Shown: positions 24,155-37,490 of the stretch, piece after piece
How positions within the stretch are numbered: the stretch's first letter is position 1
How the letters are laid out: every line of letters begins with the position of its first letter
DNA from: Pachyseris speciosa
Taxonomy: Eukaryota; Cnidaria; Anthozoa; Scleractinia; Pachyseridae
Length of the DNA: 64,000 nt
Assembly (NCBI GenBank): GCA_016490735.1
Contig: JAEMWC010001606.1
Span: 1 to 64,000 of the forward strand
Reading direction: 5' to 3'
Notes under the pieces: model-generated
Seen by the model: the letters and a program-made list of their open reading frames with translations, nothing else
Told to the model about the DNA's origin: nothing
The model's database searches: none
Program-made: the position numbers and the translations under genes

Positions 24155-27100
24155 GTAAGTTTTATTTTTACATTTAAGCTTACCTTTAATTTTTCATCGA
24201 GGCAATGGTACTCGTTCAGAGTGTATAACAAGCTTAACTTAAGCCTATATTTTAAGTCATAAGCTTACCTTAAATGCTAATACAGTAGTTTTTTCTTCTC
24301 ACAATCTTCCCAAGGAATAGCCTGATTGTTGTTGCTGCAGCATAACTAGCCCCTTTCCAGCGGGAGCTAGGCTTTGCCAACCATTCATATAACACGGTAG
24401 ATAAGAGTACACTGTACTTGGTGTTCATTTAAATGTGGAAGCAATAATTCTTATATGGTTTGGTTTTGTATTAAGTTTACTGTGCTCTATTGGTTGGCAA
24501 AATGCACCATTTTCTCAACCAATGAGCAACAAAACCCAAACCTTTCATACTTGCTCGCATGTAATTTCCTTTGCTCTCACTACCAGCTGTATATAATTGC
24601 TTTGAATTTTGGTTGGTTTATTGCATTGTTTGCATCTGTTGTGATTGGTCAGAGAATTTTTTTGCCCTTCTGATTGGAAAATCTATCTTCTGTACCATAA
24701 TTTATGTTTGACATCATTTATAGTTTCCCAACTAATGGGATTATCAAAAGGAAAGATGGACTGGTAGATTGATGGATTTAGTCGCTAACTAGAGTTTCTC
24801 ATTATCAATCAATGAGACATTGTTTATGTCATTCACTTTGTAGCAGGCATATATAGCTAAGCTAAGTCAGCATGACAACTGATAGAAAAATGACTTCTTC
24901 TTTTTGGTATTTTTGGGATGTGATAGTTCATTGAAGTCCTAAACACTCATCAACAAGAACAACACTAATCATCAAGGAGCATGGCTCAGGAGAACGATAA
25001 ATATTAACAAGTTTCAAATTATAATTACCAGTAGATTTCATGTACAGTTTCAAAACTTCTGTAGTCCCCATGTTGTAACTTAGTGACTTTAAATGGCTTT
25101 CTAACCAGAATACCAACTCCTCCGCCCTCCGAGGTTGTCCTAGGAACCTGATAGAACAGGGGCACCCAACGACGAGTTTCGGTAGATATCTGTTCGGTGG
25201 AGGGTAGTTCGCCTAAGGCTTTCGTTCTCGATTAAAGAGTGCACTTGGATTTTCGTAAGTAAAACGTGGCCTAAAAGATTCGTAATATGGAAATCATAAC
25301 CCCTGAGGTTTTCGGAAAGGTCGTTATTGCTGTTTTTGGCAGAAAAAACGTCAGCTAGCATTTTCGGAAAGAAAGAAGGTTCTCTAGTAAGTTCATTTCA
25401 GCTAGTATTTTCTAAAAGAAAGATTTTGTTCCCTAAAATTTTCGGACAATTAACATTTCAGCTAGGGAATCCGAACAGATAAAAGTTTTCTAGCTAACCA
25501 AAACATCACTTTACACAGACTTCAAACACCATAAGGTATACTTAAAAATGCCTTTCTACAGCTTTTGGCTGCTTTGGCTCGTTGGGTGCCCCTGATAGAA
25601 TGTATATCCAGAAGGACAAATAGAATTGTAAAGTGCCATAGTGCAGCTAGTAGACATGGTGCTATAGAAATATTATTATTGTTATCATTATCATTATTAT
25701 CACAAAGTACACTTACCTCTGCTAACGAAATAAAGTGGCACTCTAACATCAAAATTAAACTTTGTCCATCCACCATAAAAGTGTGTTGTTTGCTGGCACA
25801 TATTTTCACATTAATAACAAGGTTTAAGATCCAGTGGAAGAGGAAGTATATGATAGAGAACTATAGTGTGGAGCATGTGAGAAGTTTCTGTTGGGAAACA
25901 ATAATGCCATTTGTGATGCAAGCCCCTGTTAGTGTATCTGCCAATGAAAAAAAAAAACATAGCTTCATTCTTTATATAAATTTGTTAATGGAATACAGTG
26001 AACTCCCTTAATTCCGACACCCTTGTGTGCCCTTTTCCTGGTCCTGGCTGAATTACCCCATGTGGTATTCTTTGTAGTGCAACTCAGTCTAAGGTGGATG
26101 CGTCTCTTAGAGCTGGTCCGGAAAGTATCCACCTTAGAGGGAGTTCAATGTTCCTTGAAATAGTTATAAGGTACTTGCTTCAAAAATGAGATTTTCATCA
26201 CATCATCTTACAATCCTGGGTGGGAAAATAAAAGGAAATTAAGCTTTAGTTTGAGATCAAGAGCATTGTATCTGTTGCAGGTAAAAATTAAAATCAGGTT
26301 AAAATTTTTTAACCTAGGTTGAATCTCAATTCCCTTTTTCTCATGGGAGACAAAGGGAATTGAGATTCAACCTACAATCATCGACAAAAATGTGTGGACA
26401 TATTGGAGCAAAATAATTTCTTTCTATCGGCGTCCTTCCGTAGTTGAAAAAACCTCTTTTTTGTTAACAGCCAAGTCCCCCTCTCCCCCTTTTCAATGTT
26501 GAAATACACTCCATGGATACTGGAACGTGGCTACAACATTGAAAAGGGGGGAGGGGGTCAAAATGTGAGAATTGGAGATTGGAAAACTCATGCGTTTAAT
26601 GAACAATGTTTTTGTGGGGGAGTGTCTCAACTATACTTTTGTCCATGATTGTAGGTTAAAATCTTTTTACCTGAATTAATATTTTACCTACAACATCTAT
26701 ATTTTGATCACAAGATTATCTTCCATCTGCGTGACTTTGAAATAATTTTGCTGAAGCAACAGTATTTTAGCTCATATCTGAATGTAATCTATCTTAAAGC
26801 TTATCTGCGTTTTAGACAATGCAAGTCAGACAGTATGGTCATATTAAGTCAATATGTTAGGAAACGTGTATAGAACAGGAGGTTGGTCCCATGTATGGAA
26901 TTTAGTTCATGAATACCTGTTTTAATTTCAAATAAATGAGCAATGTATTATGGGTTGTTAGCATCATTCCATAGTATGGTTTATAGATCAAGCAATATAT
27001 ATATTATGCAAAAATGTTTGGGAATTTAATCTAAATCAGATAACAGCTTTAAAGTCGATTTTGTACAATATTGGTTGGGTATATTAGAATGAAAGGTTTA

Positions 27101-29059
27101 TCTCTGGCTCATGGCAAATATAATTATTTTGAGACTAGTTAATTTTCATTGACTGTACACCTGCAATGTGCAAGGATTATGTAAATTCCTCATTCCACAT
27201 GAAAATTTTTGGTAGGAAGTGCAGTTAATGATCTTAACAGTTAGATTAGGAGAGCAGAAAAAGCATCCCTGAGATCCTAGTGAGGATCATGCCTGTCGCT
27301 AGATATGAGGTGAAATGTTGACAAATATTTTAGTCACGTACATCAGTGAAATACTCACTGAGTAGAAAGTTGAGTCGCCAGGGATGAGATGTCAAGTGAC
27401 GGTCAAGTGTCATGGCCATTACCAATCTTCAAATTGTTACAGATATAAATTCTTTGGTAGTTTGATGAGCCATAAATTGAATAGCGATGCTCAAAAAAGT
27501 TTGGTAAATTGCCATAAGATTTTGTGGTTACTTGGGAGAGACACCAGTTTAGGATTCCAACAATTTTTTGGAATATTGGTACTTCAAACTTGGCCCACAG
27601 AAATTGTCCTCCTGTAATGATATCCTTGAAAGTGGTTTTAGAGACAGTAAAGTTATTATTAGACAGCAGCCAATGAAAAAATAGAAAGTTACCGGTGACC
27701 TACAGTAGCACATGCAGCCACAAAGTTTATTGTTTAAGGAATATAACAGCAATGATTAGGCCACAAACCACAGTCTTCTTTCAGATCTGATGGCCATCTT
27801 ACCAACCACTATACTGTTTCTCCACCCAAGCTTGATAGTTTTTTTTTTGAGCAGAAGAATGTTTGATTTGAACTTCCTGCTTTTTGTGCTCAATATTCCC
27901 ATTTCCTGTCTCTCTTTTTAGTTCATGTCCCTTTGTGTTTTTAGTGAATTCAGAAAAAATATCCTGAAATGGGGACCTTTTCTTCAATTTTCTTGTTCTT
28001 TCTATCACTTTGTATAATCTGATTCCCTGCCCGCCCATATCCTCCGTCTCTTACCTCACTCATGCAATCATCTTCATCTCTAGTGCCACATGACAAGGCA
28101 AAAGCTTTACTTTCTGTTTTTACCTCTCCTGTGCAGTCATAAATGTTCTGTTCCCTTTTCTGTTACATAATTATGAATACTTGTAGTTCTGGTTGTCTAT
28201 AATTTGAAAGATTAAACTTATCTATTTAAATTAAATTGCAACCATAATCAACCATTTCTGTAGCATGAAACATATAAGGTTGGAGGGCATGTGTTCCGCT
28301 GCCTCAACCGATGATAAACCTTAGCCGAGATAGGGCAGTATAACCAGCAAGCCTTATTCTCTCAATGGAACTAAACTTTATTTTATGTGGTAAAAACAGA
28401 AAGAACTTACATGGGCTAAGACTGATCTAAAATGGCGAACAACACAATGATTGCTATACTTGATAGAGGAAATCCACACGTAAAATAAAAATTAATTGTC
28501 CAATGGTACAATACTTGTGGGGCATTTACTACGCCTACAAAATATCAAATATTGGAACAATGTCTGAGCCAGAAACCACAATACAATATAGCGTTTTATG
28601 TAAAAAGAAATAATTGTTCATACAGACTGTAAGTTGGTGTCACAACCTAGCATGAGCCAGAGCCTTTGATAAATTCTGTCTCAAATCTATAATATATTAT
28701 TTTTGTCATATTTATTAACTGACTGCAGTTGATCTGCATAAATATCATGTTAATTAGCACAGTCCTTAATATTGTGGTGTAGTATTACTTATTATACAAA
28801 TTTTGAATGTGTTTTGTCCAACGTAAAGGTTATCTGACAGATGAGGGTTTTCACAGAACTTGCTCTGCCTTCCAGGAAGAATGTGCTCTTTTCCATAATG
28901 GTAACAGTAAATTAGATCAGGTAACTTGCACATTGCACTTGTAATCTGTATCGTTATTGTCATCATCAATGTCATCATCATCATGCTATCATTATCATTG
29001 CCTTCATCACCATCATTGTCATCTTCGTCATTATCATCATTCTCCTCCTCCTCCTCATC

Positions 29060-29091
<32 letters not shown>

Positions 29092-32000
29092 CATTCCCCT
29101 CATCATGTTCGCTGTCATCATCATCATCTTCGTCATCATCATTACCGTCATCATCATTGTCTTCATCATCATCACCATGATCGTCATCGTCATCATCTTC
29201 ATAACCATCATCATCTTCATCACCATCATCATTCTCCTCATCATCATCATGTTCACTATCATCGTCATCGTTATCATCATCATCATCATCATCATCATGT
29301 TCACCGTTGCCATTGCCATCATCTTCATCACCATCATCATCATCATCGTCATCATCATAATTTTCCTCCTCATCATGTCATCATCACTATTAAAGCGGTT
29401 TTCAATTGAGTGTCGAAAGTAATTTTCATTTTGCTTTGGTTTTGCATTGCTTCGCTCTGTGATTGGCTAGGAAAACTCGCACCACTTTCTCAACCAACAA
29501 AACCAAAACCAATCATGACTTGTATGCATGTATTTTCCTGCTCTTTGCGCCTGTTACTTGTAATTGCTTTGTATTCTGATTGGCTCATTGCGCTGGTTAC
29601 TTCTGTAAGTTGTGATTGACTGGAGTAAATTTGCTTTGGTTTTGGTTTTGGTTTTACAACACTTAATTGAAAAGCACTCTACCATCACCAGCATCAATTC
29701 ACTATCATTGTCAATATCATTGTCTTCAACATCATCATTGTCATGATCATTATTGTTACAGTCATCATCTTTGTCGTTACCCACAATTAAGATCATTATC
29801 ATTGAAATATAATTTGAATGATGAGTTTTGTTTCCTCTCCATTATAATTTATTTTTCTAGGAAAGGCTTTCCTCTCCCATGTTATTTGGTCACCTTCATT
29901 GAAGGTTTTAATCCAGACAACATACAAACTACAGTTAAGCCTCCTATTTAAACAAATATGCTGAACCTCATGATTATGCACATAAGAATTTCGTTGTTTT
30001 TTCCAGGTTTTCCTCACAGCTGACCTGAAGACAATCTTGGAAGATTATTCACAGCTGAAAGAGACAGGTTGGGATGGTTTTGAATTAGTATAAAAACAAA
30101 GAATAATAATCTTGATTTTGAAGCTTCAGTATAACTGACCAGGGCATATGTTTGACATCTGACCAGCTTATCATTGTTATACCCAGGGTAAATGGTCATA
30201 GGTTAAAAAGATGTTGTGGTGTTAAGGAAATCAGAGTTTGTTTTCCATAGATTTGGATTTCAAAAGGTACACCCTCAAGCCAAAAGCTGTTCAATGGCCT
30301 CCTTAAAGTTGTTGAAAGGCGAGCATCACCTGTACTCATAAATTTGAATTATTTTTAATTGTTCCTGTCATTAAAAGGAAGGGAAAATGGCATACCAAGC
30401 AGTACTGCTGTCTTAAAATCACTGTGGAAGGCCTTGGACACAGTTATCGGACAACTGAAGTAAGTGTATTTTAGCAGCAAAGCAATGTATGGTGGTTTTG
30501 TGTAGATGCAATGGTCTTCTGCCATCTAGTTTCATTGGACATTTGACTTGAAGTTACACTACTACGAAAGTGAGTCCCAGTCTTGTGGTCTCTTTAATAC
30601 CTTATGTCCTACATTTTTCCTCACATTTAAAATTATACTAAAATACAGCCACACAATGCATGCAAAGGTGATGACCATTTCTGGCATCGGGTTTCTGGAA
30701 ATAATAACAATTAGTATATACCACACAAGTGAATAGTACTTTTCGCGCGCTCTGATTGGTTAACTCGGAGGTGATTAGCAAGTACTATTCACCTCAGAGC
30801 AGCCGGCGCGCGAGATTTTACAATTTCTGACTGCTTTTGGCCTTGTGCACGCTTAACTGGTGTACAACTCCAAAAATCACACTTTATTTCTCTCGCAAAT
30901 TTATTCTAAATCAGATAAAGCTGATAATTGGCAGAAACTTTAATTTCTTAGAGGCCTTTCAGTTGAAGATACTTTTTTCAATATACAGATTTCCTATGAG
31001 GAAAAAATAATGATAAAATGTTCAAAAGTAGGGTTATTTTTGACACCAAGCGTAACATTTGCAGTCTGATCAGCACATTTCTAAATTTCTTCCCATCAGA
31101 CAACAGGATGCAATTTTTCTGTTTTCCTTCACACATAACAACTTATGAGTATTTATTATCTCGAAATTTGGCTTTAAAAATGAAACGTTGACAAAGTTAT
31201 GGCAATGAGAAGCAAGGCGACTGGTTAAGGGATCTCATTCTGTGTAAATGGTCAATTTTTTAAAATTCAGGCCCAGCTAATTATTTTATCCTTATGAGAG
31301 GGAAATTATACACATTTAGAATGTTCAAAGGATAAGCTCTCTTCATGTGGTTTTTCTATTAGTAAGGAGTTCTCGTTTTCAAACTATAATGTAGTTTTTA
31401 AGATCAGAATGCTATTTTGAGCGAAGAAAATGCGGTACAGCAAGCTGTGGCACAAAAATAATGTATGCATAATAGTGTGCCAAAACTATGCCAAAACTGT
31501 GCCTAAACCGTGCCTAAACTGTGCCTGAAGTGTGCCAAAAGTGTGCCTGAAGTGTGCCAAAACTGTGCCACTGTGCATGCCGAAAGTGTACCAGAGTAGT
31601 GCCTCATTAAACATGTGCATACATGTGCGTTCTTTTTACAGCACTGTGCAAGAGAAATGACGAATTTTGATGAATTTCGGAACATTTAGTCACTTTTCGG
31701 TGAAAGTAAGCGAATTTTTTTTGCCAAATTGATTACTCCAGCGAATTTTCAAACAGAATTTTGAAGCCGCATCGTCTTTAAATTTTGAAATTTCGAACTT
31801 ACGTATGAAAGTTTGAACGAAAATTCAATCAAAATTTCGAGCAGCAACATGAAATTTCGTTCATTTTCAAAGAGTGCTGCGAATTTTTTCGAAGCATCAA
31901 GGTTTTCATTGGAGATATCAGTATTTTATGTTTGCCGTGATGCCGAAAATTCACGCTCGCTGTGCGTGCTGACTTTGCTTGCAAAGAAATAAGTCTTTTT

Positions 32001-33186
32001 TAGACCGACCATCATAAAAAGTTTTATATTGAATTTCAGCCTTGAAGAAAGTCGAGTATTTTGCCATTTCAATCGTCTCTGTACGCCTTGTAGAACTGGA
32101 TATCATTTTATGTTTGCCGTGACACCGAAAATTCACGCTTGTTGCTGCATGGTAAAACTAACAACACAATAGACTGCGGCTATTTTCACCACAGTTAAAG
32201 TTGCTGCTTCGAAAATCGTTCTTTTGAAATTTCGAAAAATCGAACAGTGCTTCTTTGTAATTTTGAAAGAGTTTGCGAATTTTCAGCACCATATCTGAGA
32301 AATTTTGCACTACGAAAATTTCACCCAAAAATTCACAAGAACAGTTAACATATGTCGTCGAAAATTCGCTCTCATTTATTTTGCACAGTACTGTTTGTGG
32401 GTTCACCAGAAAAGAACTGTTAATTATCTTCCTGTAATTTAATTAACAAAGAGATCCTCGGGAAGACCAGATTATAGATTCATAGTTATTGATAGAAAAA
32501 GGAAGAAAGCAGGGTATCTTGTTTTCATTTGTCCTAAAAACATGCCAAAACTGTGCCTAAATTGTGCCTAAACCGTGCCTAAACTGTGCCAAAACTGTGC
32601 CTAAACTGTGCCACTTAGCGTGCTATTGCATGAAAACTGTGCATTCCATCGAAGCATGGATTTTGTGCCTTGGCACGATGTTACACTCGTGTACACTAGT
32701 AGCGTGCGCCAGGCCTTTTCGGTATATTGTCACACATAAAGAAGTGTTTTGGTCTGCTAATTATTCAGCTTGTGCGGTATATACTAAAACAATTATTCAC
32801 CTCAGTGTCGGTGAAAGTGGTCGATATTTACCTCTCCGCTTCGTGGCTCAGTAAATATCCACCACTATTCACCTCCACTTTGGTGAATAATTGTTAATTA
32901 TTGTCATTGTTCTCCACTGGTGCTTGGTAAAATTAATAGTCCAGTTCCAGCTTTTAGGTATACCGGATAGAGCGGTTTTCAATTGAGTGTCGAAAGTAAT
33001 TATGGTTTTGCTTTGGTTTTGCATTACTTCGCTCTGTGATTGGCCGAGAAAACTCGCGCCACTTTCTCAACCAATGAGAAGCAAAACCAAAACCAATCGC
33101 GACTTGCACATGCGTATTTTCCCGCGCTTTGCACCAGCTACATGTAATTGCTTCGTATTCTGATTGGCTCATTACACTGCTTACTT

Positions 33187-33227
<41 letters not shown>

Positions 33228-33842
33228 ACGACACTCAATTAAAAAGCGCTCTAGCATGAGTTATGTTTCTGTGCCATTGTGTATTGCCCCACCCTTTCAC
33301 GTTGAATGTTGAATACCCTCTTTGCATACATAATTTTATCAACTAATGTCGAAGCAGAAGTCACTTCTTTTGGAGAAAAAAAAGTGAATCCGACTGGTTA
33401 GCTCAGTGGTAGAGCACCGGACTACCGTGCGGGAGGTCGCGGGTTCAAACCCCAGCCGGACCAACACTCAGGGTCTTCAAATAATTGAGGAGAAAGTGCT
33501 CCCTTTGTAATGACATCTGCAAACAGTTAGTAAGACTTTCTAGTCTTCTCGGATAAGGACGATAAACTATAGGCCCCGTCTCACAACTCTTCATAATTCT
33601 CTGATTCTGTGTGACGTAAAAGAACCACTAGGGACGCAACAAAACTCTGGCAGTGACCACCCCTAGTGTCTGTCTTAATTTGACATTGACATTACGGGGG
33701 CACTCATAACTCAACTTCATTAATTGTAAACTGCATTATAAGCAGTCTGGCAAAGTCCCCCGGCCAGTGTTGTAAAGTGCCTAGAACAGCTAGTGATATA
33801 GGCGCTATGTAAATAGAGATGATGATAATAATAATAATAATA

Positions 33843-33895
<53 letters not shown>

Positions 33896-36800
33896 CTGAG
33901 AAGTTTCTTCAGCATCTGAAAAGGTTCTCCATGTGATCTGTTTAGAACACTTGATGAAAAATGATGGTGATGGTGTAAAACAAAGCCAACCTGTAAGAAA
34001 CCTTTGTGCTGTTTTCCAGATATGCCACCATTCCTTCAGCAGCACCAAAAGTTAACACCTTGGGCAGTCAGGCCAGTAAGTTACAGCTCAAATGACTCTT
34101 TTATCCCTTATATCAACATGCATTTTCTCCTTACTGTCCTTCTCACAGGTCTTGTAGAAATGCTTGCGAGAATTTGTTTATGCCATTAACTCATGTATCT
34201 TCTCCAGCCACCAATGAGGGACCATGCTTCTTGTGCCATTTGTGATGCCATTAGTTTTAATGGACAAAAATGTTCTTGTTTTTGACTTTTAGTCTATGAA
34301 GGAGATTTTTCAAGTCATCATGCCTAAGTGAAAGTGATAAAACTATTCTATCCAGAATTACGCATAAAAGCAAGGAATATTCTCTAGAAAAATGGTAGAA
34401 AAATGGACCCTTCTTTCTTGTCAAAAAGCAACTCTTACATAAACAATAACAATTTATACAATTTGAAAAAGAAATGGGCATTACTCTCGCACCTTTAACT
34501 TAATAGCAATAACATCATATTTTTTTTGTACTTCAGTTATAGCTCTACTCCATTGTAATTATTGTAACTCAGTGTCTGTACAATAAACATTTTTATGTAG
34601 TCATTTTAATTAACTAAGAATATTGTATATATGTTTAGTATTGTAAATAGTTTTAAGAACTCTTACATAAAGTTTCAGGATTATCTTTTTTCCATCACAA
34701 AGTTTGAATTGTGTGCATGCATGCCGTGTGGCTGAAATGACCCTAAATGGAAAGAAAGGTCTGCAATCTATGCTGAAAAGTGTGTTTTTGATCATTTAAA
34801 TACAATTAAGTTGCTTTAATTGTGGGCAGTAAATGCTATTTGCTGCTAGTCAAGGTAGTTTTACCAAAAATCGCTACAGTGTAGGTGTCAGTGGGTTACA
34901 GGATGTGACAAATTTTGTTGCATTGTTGGTCAATTATGGTAGTAGCATTAGAAGGAGATAATATAGCTAGCAAATGTCTAATCTGTGCTTTTGCAGCGTG
35001 TGCTTGAAAAATACATGTCTTCATGTGTGCGTGTGTCTGGTTTTTTTTTTTTAAGGAAATTCATGTCTTGTTGCTTGGGGTGCAATATTTTCAATGATTC
35101 ACTTCATGTATGGACTAGCATTTTGCATGTGGATACAATAATAACAGATAATAAAACTACCAAAAAGTGAGCAATGTTGGGTGGTTGACTCTATTTTATT
35201 CTTCTTCCTGAACAGCACGCACAAGACGGCTTAACAGTGGCCGTTCAAGGAGAAATGTGTTACAAAAAACTCATGACATTTCTACAAGAACAGCCTCAAA
35301 TCCTCCTACTATGCAATGTTCTTCAACACCAAGCTTGCCAGAGAACAATGTAGCTAAAAAATTACCTTTACCAAGGCTTTCAACTGTGGGATACCCACAA
35401 ACTCTGTCACCATCTGGCCATGCTCAAATGTTAAACCACCAGTCTCCTTGCACTGATCAGAGGACTCTAAGTGCTGTTCAGTCAACTGTAAACAAGGACT
35501 CAAATACATCACAAACATTGAGCAGTGCTGGGCTTCCTGTTCCAGGTTCTGTTTCCTCTGTATCATGTGCAAGTCATGTCACAGGCATCCCAAGTAGTTT
35601 TGGACCAACAACAGCTCCTATTGTTGGTAACAGCTGTGACATTCACTCCATGAACAATACACAGTCCTCTAGTAATGATGATGTAGCAGCTGACCCCATG
35701 TTTGATCTTATGAATGATGGTGGTTTATGCAATGATGGAGATTTTAACAACACTGGGCCAGAACAATCTACCATCCAGGCCACTCCTATAATAATAGTTG
35801 ATGATGAAAACAACCATGATCAACAAGCTACAACTTTGGAAGAACATTCCATGTCTTCTTCCAATCCCAACCAAACTGAATTACAGCTGCGCTCTCCAAA
35901 ACGAAAATGGTAAGCTGGAGTCAGCCACTGAATCAGCTAAGAGTATTATTTTATCTTCACCTGGCACATATAATAAAAATAAGAAAGTTGGGCTCGATCA
36001 AAATTTGTACCTTTTGGGAGTTAAACGTTGTGATGAGGATGACTTGAGAAATTCAAAAATTACCTCTCTTAAAGGGAACCTCCTCACTTGTAACAAATTC
36101 AAGCTAAATTGTTGGAAATAATTACTAGCTTCCAAATTTTGTTTTGAAATGTGAATATAACATTTAAGTGTACAGAAAAAAATCGATATCATTATCCCTA
36201 TTTTCGCTTTCAAATTTTCCGGGCGCGACCATTTTGGATTTGATGACGTACATGGTTGCAGCTATTGTCAGGAAGCAAATGAAGCAGAAAATCCTTTGTG
36301 TTAAACAACAGGTCAACCAATTTGCACGTCATCAAATCCAAAATGGCTGTGCCTGGGAAATTTAAAAGCAAAAATAGGTGATGATAATATCCATTTTTTT
36401 GTACCCTTAAATGTTATATTCATGTTTTAAGACAAAATTTGAAATCTAGTAATTATTTCCAGCAATTTATCATCAATTTTTTGTAAGAGTGGAGGTTCCC
36501 TTTAAATTTATTCCAGTACCTTCTACATATAAATACCTCTTACTAAATGAGTTCGAGGTCTGTACTGTAAGTTACAGACTGAGTTTTTTCCCGTTGATTT
36601 ATAATGGGGAAAAACAAGGATTCGTAACTTACAGTATGGACCGAGAAAACAAGGCTCGTAAGATATTTATTATATCTCTGAGGTTAATCCGGTGCGTGGG
36701 AAAGAAAACTAGTTGAAGTCAAGCAGGCCGTACTGTAGAATATGGCCCACAAAATTGACCAGTCACAGCATGCATACTAAGTAAGAGATATAATAATTAT

Positions 36801-37452
36801 TGAAGGGCTTGGTGGAATTAGCTATGGCTGCAATATGAGGTTCAGGTATCCTTGGAGAGTTTATTATAACTTTGCTGGCCCTGTCAATGGGATGTGAGAT
36901 TTCTCCTCTTGGGAGTCACCATTTTGTGCTTAATAAACTCCACTAAAAAACTGATATTAAGTTTCGAAGTGGCACGTACAATACATTTTCAGTTACGGAA
37001 AGCAACATTTTCTGTGACTGCTTGTTTCTAGAGTATTTGTTACTAAAGTGAAAGATTTTGAGTTTTTGTTGTAATATTTGGTGTGAATTGTTTTTACATT
37101 GTGGAGAGAGATGGTAAGTTTCTACTGTGGTAAATGAGTTTGTGACAGTGTTAATAACTCACATGCTTCATATTTTACATTGGTCTGTTATTTGGGTTTA
37201 AGGCTCCACATAATGATACCCAAAGTGGTTATAAGGAGCAGCCCCCAGCCACTTCCCACCAGGGATGCACCTAAAACAAGTTGACAGTCAGTTTTCACTT
37301 TTGTTTTCAGTGTTCAACCCAAGAAGAGAGTTCCTCAAGGTTCACAAAGGTAAGATGAAGCAAATCTGTGGTTGGTCTTACTCCACACATGTTGACTGTG
37401 ATTTGGCAGCTTGTGAAGTACTGTTCAGCTGATTATGGCATTGGACAGTCAG

Positions 37453-37490
<38 letters not shown>

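Larger units (their letters stand above)
30711..32787. mobile_element. Candidate 2.1-kb non-autonomous element with TTAGTATATACC termini
   Basis: TTAGTATATACCACACAAG at 30711 is repeated in inverted form at 32769-32787 with one substitution. Both sides carry AACAA (30706-30710 and 32788-32792). Inside are two arrays of an 11-bp unit like AACTGTGCCTA (31476-31606 and 32541-32625). A repeated segment GTTTGCCGTGATGCCGAAAA also occurs near 31931 and 32112. No transposase is seen. It fills most of NPAT intron 4. Confidence 0.55.

Noticed and set aside
25565..26011. 148-aa plus-strand ORF
   Set aside because: Starts inside the CAGGGGCACCC transposon and runs through intronic DNA; no domain.
28926..29409. 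ORFs rich in His, Ser, Met or Ile in several frames
   Set aside because: They are translations of the ATC microsatellite in NPAT intron 2, not proteins.
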